Below, one piece after another: positions 34,827 to 44,934 of a DNA stretch of 64,000 nt. Location of the stretch: assembly GCA_964023205.1 (NCBI GenBank), contig OZ026835.1:14218414-14282413 (forward strand). Direction: 5' to 3'. A model generated the notes under the pieces. The model was not told the origin of the DNA and made no database searches. It saw nothing but the letters and a program-made list of their open reading frames with translations. The stretch's first letter is position 1. Each line of letters begins with the position of its first letter. This DNA comes from Lutraria lutraria (lineage: Eukaryota > Mollusca > Bivalvia > Venerida > Mactridae). A program made the translations under genes and the position numbers.

Positions 34827-36112
34827 ATTTGACAATTACTATTATATTTTAAATCGAATGTCCTTTTTGTGACGGAACTCGTAAATGTTGAACCGAAGTT
34901 GATTCTGGTACAGTGAGAACATCGTTTTTGATTGCAACTCGTGCTGAAAAAATAGTCACTAGTATCATCAGTTTTAAGATCTGAACTAACTAAGAAGTTA
35001 TGTAAATTTTTAGGACGTCTGTAAGCAAGAATTGGCATAAACGTTTTATGCACAAATTTAACATTTTCGTTCTTTGTTATATGAAGGAGGTCCCAGTATC
35101 GATGTATGGTACTACCAATATCAGGTAAAGATGGATTGAATTCCACAGTAAATGGAATGATGCGTTTTTTCTCTGAGACTGTAGATGATAGTGCATCTGT
35201 TTGTGACGTCTGTGAAACTTTTGTAAAGGAATTGTCTATCACGGACACCGGGAAGTTTCTGTCTATGAAAAATTCACGTAGTTCGTCAAGCGATGATTGA
35301 AATTTATCTTCATCCGATATTATGCGTCGGTATCTCTTAGCCTGGCTATACGGTATGCCATCTTTGCATTTCTTAGGGTGACACGATGTATAATCCAAGT
35401 AATGGTGGTTATTGGTTTCCTTTATATAGATATTTGTTTCAACATTCAGAGACTTATTTATCGAAACTTGAACGTCCAGGAAAGAAACAGAAGTGTCTGA
35501 TATGGAGTATGTGAATTTAATGTTAGGATGAAAATTGTTGAGTTCACTGATAAAACTTTCCAATTCTTCAAATGAATGATCCCATATCATAAATATGTCA
35601 TCTAGAAATCTTAGCCACAGGGATGGTTTGGCGATTCTTAAATTAATAAAGTCTTCCTCTAGTTTTCCCATAAATAGTGATGCATATGTAGGGGCCATGG
35701 AACTACCCATTGCTGTACCCATTTTTTGTAAATAGAACTCTTTTCCAAATTCAAAATAATTATTTTCCAGAACAATACCAATAAGAGGTGTAATTTCTTC
35801 AATCGATAAGTTACTTCCATGTAGACCATTTTTTTCTAAAAACGATTTACAAGCGTTAATTCCATCATTGTTTGGAATATTAGTGTAGAGTGAAGATACG
35901 TCTAGAGTTACTAAATACGTGTTTTTTCTTAACTTCATATCTTTCACTTTATTTATAAAGTCAGTAGTATCTTTAACATATGATGGTAGATTTAACATAT
36001 ATGGTTTCAAAACATATTTGAAATATATATAGCAAAATAAATATACCGAAAGTACCAGTATAAGTACCTGTATAAATGCCGTATTCTTATAACCAGTTAC
36101 AATCCCGTACAC
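34796..36112 (-). pseudogene. Penelope-like element reverse transcriptase (5'-truncated, frameshifted)
   Basis: A 438-codon open frame. Motifs in order: LKPYMLNLPSYVKDTTDF (residues ~36-53), LVTLDVSSLYTNIPN (~67-81, first catalytic Asp), GTAMGSSMAPTYASLFMG (~132-149), LRFLDDIFMIW (~167-177, catalytic Asp pair), DTSVSFLDVQV (~205-215), and the Penelope-specific stretch YLDYTSCHPKKCKDGIPYSQ (~239-258) leading to a Cys-rich linker (CNQKRCSHC, ~392-400). The first ~35 residues are hydrophobic and do not match the expected RT finger region, so the 5' part is lost; the given ATG is probably not a true start. The endonuclease follows after a one-base frameshift. The palm motifs are intact, so inactivation is recent. 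It lies between the ends of a DNA transposon. Confidence 0.93.
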
Positions 36113-36360
36113 TAAATAACACGATTACGTTATTATAACGACACACTGACTTTTGCTCTAAAATGTCAGCACAGGTATCGAAATTCCTATATCTAAGTTC
36201 CATTTATATCAAAGTATTTTGGCAAGTCCCACAAACTTTGATATAACGAGTTTTGACTGTATTGTGAAATAGAATTCTTACAATTGTATAAGAGGGGTGG
36301 TGGAGATTTGATTTAATAATCAATAACAACATATATTTATTTTCAATTCACTAAGTTAAA

Positions 36361-36840
36361 GCTGATGCAGCTGCTAAGTCAGCCCTGGCCTTGCCAATTT
36401 CAAACATCAAAATTCCATACATACACTGACTTTAAATTTTCCACTTTTAACTGTATCCGATCTTCCTGGCAGACCCAATGGGATGCCGACATTGGCAACA
36501 AACTTTTTTCTGTCAAACCAATCCTCAGCGAATGGCACCCCTCTTACAGGTCCAATCATCGAGAAGAGGTAATATTATTAAGATGCAGAATTGGTCATTC
36601 TCGTTTAACTCACTTTTGCTTTAAATCTCACTTGAGGGATGATATGCCAGAATGTATTCCATGCGTTGCTCCACATTCTATCAGACATGTTCTTGTTGAC
36701 TGCATCGACCTTAAGCCAATTCATAGAAAACATTTTAGCGTTCAAGACATGAACACACTTTTTAAAACTGCAAACCTGAAACCATTATCAATTTTTTATA
36801 GAAAGTAGGACTTTATAATAGACTGTAATACTTTTTAGAC
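36361..36840 (+). pseudogene. LINE RNase H end and C-terminal Cys/His tail (copy B)
   Basis: It begins with ADAAAKSALALPISNIKIPY (end of a LINE RNase H domain), shifts frame near 36,415, then a 147-codon frame reads SSWQTQWDADIGNKLFSVKP, ILSEWHPSYRSNHREE, LRCRIGHSRLTHFCF, DDMPECIPCVAPHSIRHVLV and DCIDLKPIHRKHF. This is the best of three copies of this LINE tail in the window. RNase H upstream of a CxxC..H..C tail is typical of I/jockey-group LINEs. The copy is 5'-truncated at about 36,360. Confidence 0.82.
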
Positions 36841-36849
36841 ACTTCATTT

Positions 36850-37372
36850 TTACCGTGCGTCGTCAAACTTTACCTTTTGAAAGCACTAGGGACCGCGTAC
36901 ATTTTTGCTAAATTTTAGCAAAACTGGGTCAGAACGTTAATATCGACAAAATCTCGGACCAGTTCAATATTGGGCCATTTGGGGTCAAAAACTAGGTCAC
37001 CAGGGCCAAAATAAGGGAAAACCTTGTGAACACTTAAGAAATCACTGTTTTGATTGGATCTTCATGAAACCTTGTCAGAATGTTTGTCTTAATGATATGT
37101 ACAATTCGAAACATCTGTTGTCAAAAACGAGGTCAAATCTTAGGAAAACCTTGACTATGCTGTAGTTTTCATGGTTTTGATTGGATCTTCACCAAATTAT
37201 GTCAGAATGTTTGTCTTATTTATATGTAGGACAAGTTCTAACATGGGTCATCTGGGGTCAAAAAACTAGGTCACAGGTTCAAAACAATATTTGAATGAGT
37301 GAACAGTGATTGTCATGTGAGCGATATAGGGCCATTTGTAGTTCATGCGCCATAAAACAACACTAAACAAAC
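36850..37372 (+). repeat. Partial dispersed repeat fused to LINE 3' end
   Basis: From about 36,940 the words ggtcaaaaactaggtcacc, cttaggaaaacc, ttggatcttca and gtcagaatgtttgtcttaa match the ~125-bp internal repeats of the element at 23,674-24,895. The terminal gtgagcgatatagggccat is present, but its terminal hairpin and TCTTGTT are missing. Sequence passes directly into ttgtagttcatgcgccataa, the LINE 3' end. The join falls in a shared ccat, so a deletion between two similar words is likely. Confidence 0.55.
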
Positions 37373-37771
37373 AAAGAATCATGAAGAATGTACCCCATGG
37401 ATATTGGTCAGTCAAATACAAAATTTACTGAAATATGCTTCACGGAAAAGTGTTACTTCATGATCTACCCTAGTCGAATCCACCTACTGACTGGTAATAA
37501 CTTACAGTATAATAGTAAGCATAATCCAATTTCACAGGATCCTTCTTGGCCCTCACTTTTGTTCCTAAGATTGCAGGTGGCAAGGCAATTTTGGGAATAG
37601 ATAGAAAGAATATAGCAGCTAATTAAGCTTTTGCATGTAAGCTACTAATTGACTCATTGAAGATTCAGGTACCTGTAATACAGCTTGTCCATCAAATGTT
37701 GTCACATGATAATTTTTTACTTGTTATCTATTAACTCTGATAAGTACATAGCTATTGGAATAATTGGTGAG
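37373..37771. other. Unassigned 399-bp stretch
   Basis: No repeat ends or family recognised. A 70-codon plus frame (37388-37600) has no motif. Confidence 0.4.
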
Positions 37772-38178
37772 ACTGGAACACTGCGTCATAGCCACACTGA
37801 GGCATGGCGAGGCAGTTGCCTCACTTAAATTTTTCAGAGCAATAATAAAATAATAAATAAAATCTTGGAAAATCAATGTACTTTAATGTTAGAATAAGAT
37901 TAGTTGCCGCATATTCACAGAACTTGAGGCCGTGTACTCTGAGCATCATGTTCTTTAATCCAGGGATACTTGCTGGAATCTATTGCTAAATGTTGCAGAT
38001 TTCAGCAAAGAATGATTCCGATAATTTGAGAATATAAAACATGGTTTATGTGGCCTCAGAAACGCACCAGAGACGTTCTAGGTAAAAAATCAACTCCCCC
38101 ACTACTCCTCCAGAGTGACCCTGGACCTCCTGGAGTGTCTCGGCTTTAATTTGTTCTGGCTATGCCACTGGAACACTG
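37772..38178. mobile_element. Candidate insertion flanked by 12-bp direct repeats
   Basis: ACTGGAACACTG occurs at 37,772-37,783 and again at 38,167-38,178. The 383 bp between start with cgtcatagccac and end, inverted, with ggcatagccag, so short inverted ends (CATAGCCA) are present. This looks like a small transposon with a target duplication, though 12 bp is longer than usual for DNA transposons and part of it may be element sequence. Confidence 0.45.
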
Positions 38179-38344
38179 TTATCTCCCTTTGATTTGATAT
38201 AATTTTCCCATTTCATTACAATGTACTTTTTCAGTGTACTATCACTTTTAGAATTTTCTAATATTCTGCCATCTTCTGTATGTTATCCATAAAAGAACTG
38301 TCTAGAATGCCTGTTTCCTTTACCTCTTTCTCTAGCACTGTGTC

Positions 38345-38680
38345 AAATTTAAGGAAAATGGACTCTAGTACAAACTTTTATGACTATGAACAAAAGTTTG
38401 AGGTTCATGATCCTTAAAAATTGTGATATTAAACAGACTTGATAAAGTATTAAGTTAACTAATTTCAACTATACCAAATTTTGAAGTGATGAACCTGAGT
38501 CAGTTATATTTGACTTATATCATAAAGGGAGAAATATTACATACTTATCTTGTGGTGAATGACTTATAAATGATTCATTCTGCATATACAATGAAAATAA
38601 GCAAGAGTTCAATGGTTAGAAATAAATGCCTGTATTAGTGTCTGTAATTCTTAGATCTTAATGAAAATGTAAAAAATATA
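38345..38680 (+). repeat. Dispersed duplicate of 45,505-46,440
   Basis: Collinear similarity: ttaaggaaaatggac, gtacaaactt..atgactat, tgaacaaaa, atcataaagggag, gtgaatga..gattcattctgca and aaaataa.caag occur in the same order in both places. This copy lacks the 546-bp MITE present in the other, so it approximates the empty site. It lies just downstream of a DIRS-like fragment on the minus strand and may belong to that element. Confidence 0.6.
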
Positions 38681-38737
38681 GCACTTCGCTTCTCAAAATC
38701 TTATAGCTGTCAATATAAAACTCAATGGTCATATGTC

Positions 38738-39085
38738 AAAAATGCTATTTCTCCAAAAATCCCACTTCGTAAGAATGCCAGGTTGAAACAGACATGACCA
38801 AAATGGTGCCGAGTGCCAAAAAGTCACCACTAAAATACCACTGCATTTATTGGTCTTTGTTTTATTGATGCATCTGACTAATAATCTTGGCAGTGGAATG
38901 AACCAATAGTTCTCACTGGCCCAAAAATGCTAAAAAAACACCAGTACTTTACATGCAGTGTAATGACAAGCAAAACTGTCAAAAGTATGCTTTCCACATT
39001 TTGTAATCTAGAACTTTGAAAATCCACTCAATAACTGACCAATCATCACTGTCAGTACACCTGCTGAGAAAATCATGCAGCTTCA
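38738..39085 (-). pseudogene. Second DIRS-like fragment: RNase H end and connection region
   Basis: The minus strand reads FLSRCTDSDDWSVIEWIFKV and LDYKMWKAYF, then after stops an open frame of about 60 codons with NYWFIPLPRLLVRCINKTKT, NKCSGILVVTFWHSAPFW and CLFQPGILTKW. It is parallel to 26,187-26,519 and extends it on the C-terminal side (HSAPFWxCLFQPG is the LIVPxWxSAPFWP region). It is a different copy from the one at 22.9-32 kb. Confidence 0.7.
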
Positions 39086-39289
39086 GAGTTATTTGTTCTT
39101 GGCAACAAACAAGAATGTAAACTTATTTGTTCTTCAGTGCACAATTTATCTACAGTCAAGCAGATGTGGCTTGTTACTATACCCATTTTTTTAATACACT
39201 TGATACATTTTATTATCTGTGTTTATCAACACTTCTTTCCCTTGAAGGTTGGGTACAAACATCACTCTGTCAAACCACCCCTTGGAGAA

Positions 39290-39740
39290 GAATTGGGTCA
39301 TTCTCATTTAACTCATTCTTGACTTTTCACAGGAGATGATATGCCAGAATGTATTTCATGCTATGCACCACATTTTATCAGGCATGTCCTTGTTGACTGC
39401 ATCGACCTTCAGCCAATTTTAATGTTCAAAACATAAAGACACTATTTGAAACTGTCAAACCTGAATGAATTATTTAAGCGAAGTAGGACTTTACAGTAGA
39501 CAATAATATTTTTTTGTTCTCTTCATTTTATCTATGTTAATTATTTAGTTAACATTTGCTATCACCATTTGATTTTAAACCTATTCATGTCAGTCACCCT
39601 TCATTCTCATTAATTAATACTCTATTTTATTACATGACTCAAATCTATTGATTTCCCCTTTTTGATTTTTATTCTGCTCTATATGACCATTTGCTGTCCA
39701 TGCATCATAAAACAACACTACATTATGTAATCTAATCTAA
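39290..39740 (+). pseudogene. LINE C-terminal tail and 3' end (copy C)
   Basis: The plus strand reads IGSFSFNSF/IGHSHLTHS in adjacent frames, then DDMPECISCYAPHFIRHVLV and DCIDLQPIL, and shifts again. The 3' end (ctatatgaccatttgctgtc ... cataaaacaacactac) at about 39,683-39,725 matches copies A and B. Unlike those copies it has no Helitron-like insertion, so it shows the undisturbed spacing of about 300 bp from the Cys tail to the 3' end. Confidence 0.72.
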
Positions 39741-39769
39741 GGTTGGGTACCAATGAGTGTACTAACCTA

Positions 39770-39935
39770 TACAGTCAAACCTGTGTTAGCAGTCACCTCC
39801 AAATAAATGCCATCCTATGAATGGAGGCCACACTGATGATTTATGACAAAATGACCTCTGAATAAAGGTCACCTATCAATAAAGGCCACTTAACTTCTTT
39901 CCTAATGGTGGCCTTTGTTCTCAGGTTTGTCTGTA
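39770..39935. mobile_element. 166-bp MITE carrying two satellite-like monomers
   Basis: The ends TACAGTCAAACCTG and, inverted, TACAGACAAACCTG are those of the MITE at 26,031-26,186. The inner right sequence, inverted (aacaaaggccaccattagg), matches that element's left side. Inside are two diverged tandem words: tcacctccaaataaatgcca (39,793) and caaaatgacctctgaataaa followed by ggtcacctatcaataaagg (39,847-39,885). The latter closely matches the satellite monomer at 51.5-64 kb. Confidence 0.8.
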
Positions 39936-40439
39936 AACAGATTCTTACACAAGTTGCTCTCGTATTCTAACCAAGAACTGACCAAGTAAGCTTATCAAAT
40001 GCACCACAGCTTATTTTGACTGGCGCATACCAACTTGCTCTGCCAATTATACATTCATATAAGTATCCGAACAACTCATCATCGAAACCAACCGACCCAT
40101 TAATAAGCTAATTTTCTGATTGAGACCAAACTATTACCTTACATACAGACAGTGATAAAAAACTTTAACAACGATTCAACCCTATTTATTCATTCTTGTG
40201 TTACTTTCAGCAAGCCCTTGTATGTATCACAAAAATAACTTTACTAAATAGACTGCTGTTTAGGCTCTCACTGACCTTCTGCTAGCAGAAAACTGAAACT
40301 AATTAAATCTTGTTTTGCAATAATGCTAGTTTTTCTGGCAATATCAAGGGATTTAGCTCCCCTTAAACCATTATCTTACAACAAATTATTTACATTCCTA
40401 AATTTCACCATTTCATGATGACTAACCTTAATATTTGAG
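39936..40439. other. Unassigned 504-bp stretch
   Basis: No open frame, repeat end or family recognised. Confidence 0.4.
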
Positions 40440-40535
40440 TACTCGCCTCTGTGGTCCAGTGGTTACGTGAACTGTCTACCTCATATGTCCCTGACTGTTG
40501 AAAAGGGGCGTAAAACTCAAATAATCAAACAAACT
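40440..40535 (+). mobile_element. Internally deleted SINE
   Basis: An A-box-like TGGTCCAGTGG (about 40,452) is followed directly by the SINE tail (ctcatatgtccctgactgttgaaaaggggcg, A-rich end). The B box and part of the body are deleted compared with 31,913-32,142. Confidence 0.55.
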
Positions 40536-40536
40536 A

Positions 40537-40750
40537 ATGTCATCGCGCATTATTTTTCACAAAATTGCATTATAGTAAAGTTTGGACATCATGAAAAACG
40601 TTGTTCAAAGTGTTACGTCACGCTAATTGTAGGCTGACGTTATTACAAATAAGTTGAATATTAGCGTGACGTAACAATTTCAACAACGGTATTCGTGATG
40701 TCCAAACTTTACTATAATGCAATTTTGTGAAAAATAATGCCCGATGACAT
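40537..40750. repeat. Foldback element: 91-bp inverted arms, 32-bp loop
   Basis: The left arm 40,537-40,627 and right arm 40,660-40,750 are inverted copies over their whole 91 bp, with few mismatches (for example in the atgaaaaacg / cggtattcgt stretch). They share atgtcatcg, ttatttttcacaaaattg, cattatagtaaagtttggac and gttacgtcacgctaat. A transcript would fold into one long hairpin. It ends one base before the TA that borders the large element at 40,754. Confidence 0.9.
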
Positions 40751-41036
40751 ATAGTCCAGTCATCATAATTTTTTTGGGGAATTAATTAGTACATAAGCCA
40801 TTTTTGGTATGTTGGTTCTGTTTGTGGTCAATAACACCCAGAAAAAAGTCCCCAAGAATCCCATGGTGCAAAAGCGATATTTTGGGGCTGAAAGTTGAAA
40901 AAAATAAATCAAACTGGGAATTTCAGGAATCGATGTATAACTTAAAAACTATTTGGCCAAATGAGTTTTAATTTTCCAAGATGATGAGTATTGATAAAAG
41001 ACATCATTTTGATTTAGTTTTACTCTCGAGTCGCAT

Positions 41037-41730
41037 TCAAAATGGCCGCCATAATCCAAAATGGCCGCCAAAATGTTGTTTTTACTGTTTAACTCCAAAT
41101 TTGACTGATAGCCTCAAATATCAGTCATTCTAATTTCAAATGTAAAAAGAATAAAGATTACTTTTATCTTATTTATGATGAATTTATTAAAAAAAAAATA
41201 GCGAAACTTATAAAAGCACACAATGTAATTTTGGGCATGAACTGTATAAAAACTCGAATATGACATTCTAGAGCACTATATTTGTTCAAGTTCAGAATTA
41301 TGCCCAAGACACTTTTAACTTTTGATATTGATGAATATTAACAACTTTTGTATTTTAATGAACTTGATTATTTATTGCATAAATCCAATATGGCCACTCC
41401 AATCCAAAATGGCCACCAAATTGTTTTACTGTTTAATCCCAAATTTGACTATTTTGTCATATTCTAATTACAAATGTAAGAAGAAAAGAAATTACTTTTA
41501 TATTATTTGTGATGAATTTCTTTTCAAAGTCAATATTGAACTTATAAAGCTCACAATGTAATTTTGGGCATAAACTGTGTAAAACACAAAAATGACATTC
41601 TAGAACCACTATAATTATTCAACTTTAGAATTATGCCTAAGACATTTTTAACGTTTGATATTGATAAATACTGAGAACTTTTGTATTTTAATGTTGATTA
41701 TGCATGATATAAATCCAACATGACTGCTAA
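41037..41730 (+). repeat. Two-copy tandem repeat, ~347-bp period
   Basis: atccaaaatggccgccaaaa (41,055) and atccaaaatggccaccaaat (about 41,402) start two collinear copies sharing tgtttaa.tccaaatttgac, cacaatgtaattttgggcat, tgacattctagar and ttttgatattgat, with many substitutions. The first copy overlaps the inner edge of the left inverted repeat, so part of the terminus has been duplicated inward. Confidence 0.8.
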
Positions 41731-41748
41731 AATTATAGAGTCGATAGG

Positions 41749-42455
41749 TCATACAACAAAAATAAACAATTCATCAGGCAATAATGAAAGATGCCAATGC
41801 AAAGACATATCTACATCCTGCAATAGGTTCCTAAGTCGCTTCACTTTAATCTTTTCTGAATAGTTCGCAGATGAAGACATTTTTTCGAATGCAGTAGCAA
41901 GTGCCTCTTCCTGAGGGTAGGTAGTCTGTATCATTGTTGTCAACAGACAAATGCTTAATTGGAGATATTCCTTCTCCATTGACTTTGTGGACCATACCTA
42001 CGTTTTTCTAATCGAGGTTATATTATTCAGTTTTGAGACAAAGTCTCCCAATAATATAGTGATTTTCGAGCTTTTGATCTTGATATACAAAAGTAGTTAA
42101 TTAAGATTTTCATCAGTTAGTCTCAGATTGAATTTCCTCAGGGCTTCCTTGAGGGTTTAGGAAGCCCATATACAGTCATCATTATACCATACATTTGTAG
42201 TTTGTCATGGCTTCTAGAGTTTGTGGAGGTCAGAGGGATTGAGCCTTCAGCTGTCTCTATGGGCAGTGAAGTAACAATGTTAGACACATCCTCACTATAG
42301 TCTAACTTTTCATGAGTAATCATAAGTCTGGTCTCAAAGAAGTTTTTTTCAAATTCATTATTGCTAGCTTCCGCAGTTTGGATTGGTCTTAGACAGACGG
42401 ACATGCTGATGAAATAAGCTGGGAAAGTGGTCACTTCCACAAGTGTCATCTCCAA
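41749..42455 (-). pseudogene. Unrecognised minus-strand coding remnants
   Basis: Two frames, 42138-42455 (105 codons, FETRLMITHEKLDYSEDVSN and LPIETAEGSIPLTSTNSRSH) and 41749-41979 (76 codons, EKIKVKRLRNLLQDVDMSLH), look protein-like and share a strand. Stops separate them. They could be exons or a broken element protein; I recognise no domain. Their position inside the 4.2-kb inverted-repeat element makes a link to it possible but unproven. Confidence 0.35.
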
Positions 42456-42529
42456 CTTTTCATGTAAAAGTCTCTTGAAGCAACGTTAATTTAGGCTACA
42501 CAGAGATAGATTTTTTTCAGGCACACAAG

Positions 42530-43615
42530 ACCTGGGATGAGAGAAACAACTTAATATCTCTTCCAAAACCAAGAGAAGTACAATTAAATCCTCTGGTCCA
42601 GACAAAGTTCATTATCAATTAATTTCTTAAACGCCCATTCATACTCTTTCTCTTTTACTTGATACGTTTAATAATGTATGGGAATCAGATGAACTCCCTT
42701 CTTCTTAGCATTGCTAATTCCTATTCCTAAGCTAGGCTTTCTAATGATCATCATGCAATACTCAGATGCCACCTTCCACTTTTTTATTGTGGCTTTCTTC
42801 CGTGTCCAAGTGGGAAACTCTCTTTCAGATCCACACAAACAATAAATGGGTGTGCTGCAGGGCTGTATCCTGTGGGTCATCCCATTTAGTATCAAAATTA
42901 ATAGTGAAGTTGAAGTTTTAAATCCAGGAGTAGACTGCTCCCTTTATGTAGATGGTTTTACTTGAATCCTTTTGTTTTGAGTCGAAAAACAAAAACCTCG
43001 TTAAAAGACGGCTCCATCAATGATATACTTTATATGAAACTATGTCGGATCAAAATGGTTTCACGGAACTATGTCTTATTATATGGGCAACTCACCAATT
43101 CAGGTTGTACCAGACTTTATTTATCTATAGGGGTTATATTTGACTCCAGACTTATATTTATATTAGTCATATTTAATCACTCAAAAAAGTAAATGCTAGA
43201 AGACTCAATACCTCCTGAAAGTTGTCACTGACTGAGGATCTAACAGAAAAGTACTAATACGTTTATATCGATCTCTTATCCATTCAGAACTTGACTACGG
43301 ATCCATTGTATATGAATCGGCCTGGAAATCATATCTAATAGCCCTTGAAACACTACATATTCATGGTTAAAGACCTGCCCCTGGAGCCTCTATGTTGAGG
43401 CAAATGAAATACTAAGTATCCCTTTTTAACAACAAAAACTTGCCGCTCATTATACATTTGTATTTTAAAACTAAAATTAAATTTCTTTAACAATACATAC
43501 CAAGTTGTTAATTACACTTTATCAAAATATATCTTTGAATGTAATTCCACCACTTGGCATTTTCCAAACCAAATACCAAGAACGAAAGAAACATATACCA
43601 CATGCATCAACCCAT
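42530..43615 (+). pseudogene. Fossil jockey-like LINE reverse transcriptase
   Basis: Plus-strand blocks across frames: KSSGPDKVHYQLIS (42,585; GPDG-type motif), LLDTFNNVWESDELP, QVGNSLSDPHKQ, stop, MGVLQGCILWVIPFSIKIN (GVPQGSxLSxxLF motif), NPGVDCSLYVDGF (catalytic YVDD box with the second Asp changed to Gly), VLIRLYRSLIHSELDYGSIV and YESAWKSYLIALETLHIHG (thumb), ending near PPLGIF-like residues at 43,560. The order is complete from palm to thumb, but there are many stops. This lineage differs from the LINE in the 2,081-bp array. Confidence 0.8.
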
Positions 43616-44934
43616 GTAATCTGATGTTATATAATCTGTATCACTATAATATAATACAATGTATATGAGATTAGTCTTACACACTCTTATTTTTTTGTCA
43701 CTACATCTCAATTGCAACTATTTCATTTTACATTTTTAGTTGCGCTTCAGTTCTTATTAGCATGACTATATATCCTTTTACCAATCTGATAACATACTTC
43801 TTGACGTCCTCTTATTTAATTTAACTTATTTAGTAATTTTAATTAACAGTGAAAAATAATATAAGGACTCATTGTGATAGAAAAACAACATTGTAATAAA
43901 AAGTAATTACATAAAAATCACCGCCACTAATATATTCATTGTACATTATAACCACTAACCTCCACAAAAAATGCGTCTGAAACAAAAGAAGTCCAATATA
44001 TGTTTGCTATCTAGAACTACTTCTTGATTACTAAAGTACCAAATCTATGTTTTTGGAAGGTGATACTTTCCTACATCCTCATATTCAAAATAGTTACCCT
44101 CGGCCCAATAACAGGACAGAAAATAGTACCACTTGTTGTATACATTGCTGAGTGAGACTTTTGATAAAAGCTGAAGTTATTACTGCAGAAATATTATGTT
44201 ATGGCAACTTAAACTGTAAAACTTATAAGTACAATGTATAATAATTAAGTATTCAAACGCACAAAAGTTTCATTCATAAACTGTTGAGGTAACAATATTT
44301 ACTAATATTGAAAATAGTTTCATTCACAATTTAAAGTAGTGCTCGAACATGTGGTGGTGATTTACGCCATGTCGTACGAGTTTCCGCGTTTTCGCCACAA
44401 AAATGCTAAAATACGTCAATGTTGACTTTCCGTCAGTACTTCCAGTACTTTGATTAATCTTTATAAAGTAAATAACTAAAAATATATTGATAAAATACCT
44501 TTCAATGCTAAAATACTGGAAAAAGCTACTAACTTGACAGTTTTTTATTGCAGAAAATGTTTAATACGACAATTCAAAAATTAATATTAAATCGAATGAA
44601 GTTTTTGCGGCCATATTGGATTATGGCGGCCATCTTGGATTCTAAGACGATATAAAAAACATTAAAAAAGGTGCTGTTGATAAATTTTTACCAGTGTAGA
44701 AAATTTAAAAGGTCAGGAATGAACTGTTTTTGAGTTATACAGGGATTCCAGAAATTCGCAGTTTTATTCATTTTTTCCATCTTTTAGCCCAAAAATCTTG
44801 CTTTTGCACCATAGGATTCTTGGGGACTTTTTTCTGGTCATTCTCTATCACATAAAGAACCAATATACCAAAAATGGCTTATGTACTAATTTATTCCCCA
44901 AAAGGCCAATTTTGAACTTTAGATGACTGGTCTA

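Larger units (their letters stand above)
33751..36261. mobile_element. TA-flanked pogo/Tc1-like DNA transposon ends enclosing a Penelope element
   Basis: The left end TACAGTCGAAACTCATTATA and the inverted right end TACAGTCAAAACTCGTTATA match closely and continue as similar TATATC(G/A)AA-rich sequence for about 60 bp; both borders are TA. No transposase was found. The left arm is about 430 bp (33,751 to about 34,185) and the right arm about 150 bp (36,113-36,261); the middle is a Penelope-like retroelement on the minus strand. The simplest reading is a non-autonomous transposon later invaded by the retroelement. Confidence 0.65.
40754..44932. mobile_element. 4.2-kb TA-flanked element with ~330-bp terminal inverted repeats
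   Basis: The left end GTCCAGTCATC and inverted right end GACCAGTCATC are both bordered by TA (40,752-40,753 and 44,933-44,934). Inverted similarity continues inward about 330 bp with recognisable words: aattagtacataagccattt, gaaaaaagtccccaagaatc, ggtgcaaaagc and, at the inner edge, gatggccgccataatccaa. No transposase was recognised. The interior holds a two-copy tandem repeat (41,037-41,730), unrecognised minus-strand frames (41,749-42,455) and a fossil jockey RT (42,530-43,615). It may be a DNA transposon bloated by later insertions. Confidence 0.72.

Noticed and set aside
35106..35500. Plus-strand frames inside the Penelope RT
   Set aside because: They are antisense shadows of the 438-codon minus-strand RT frame.
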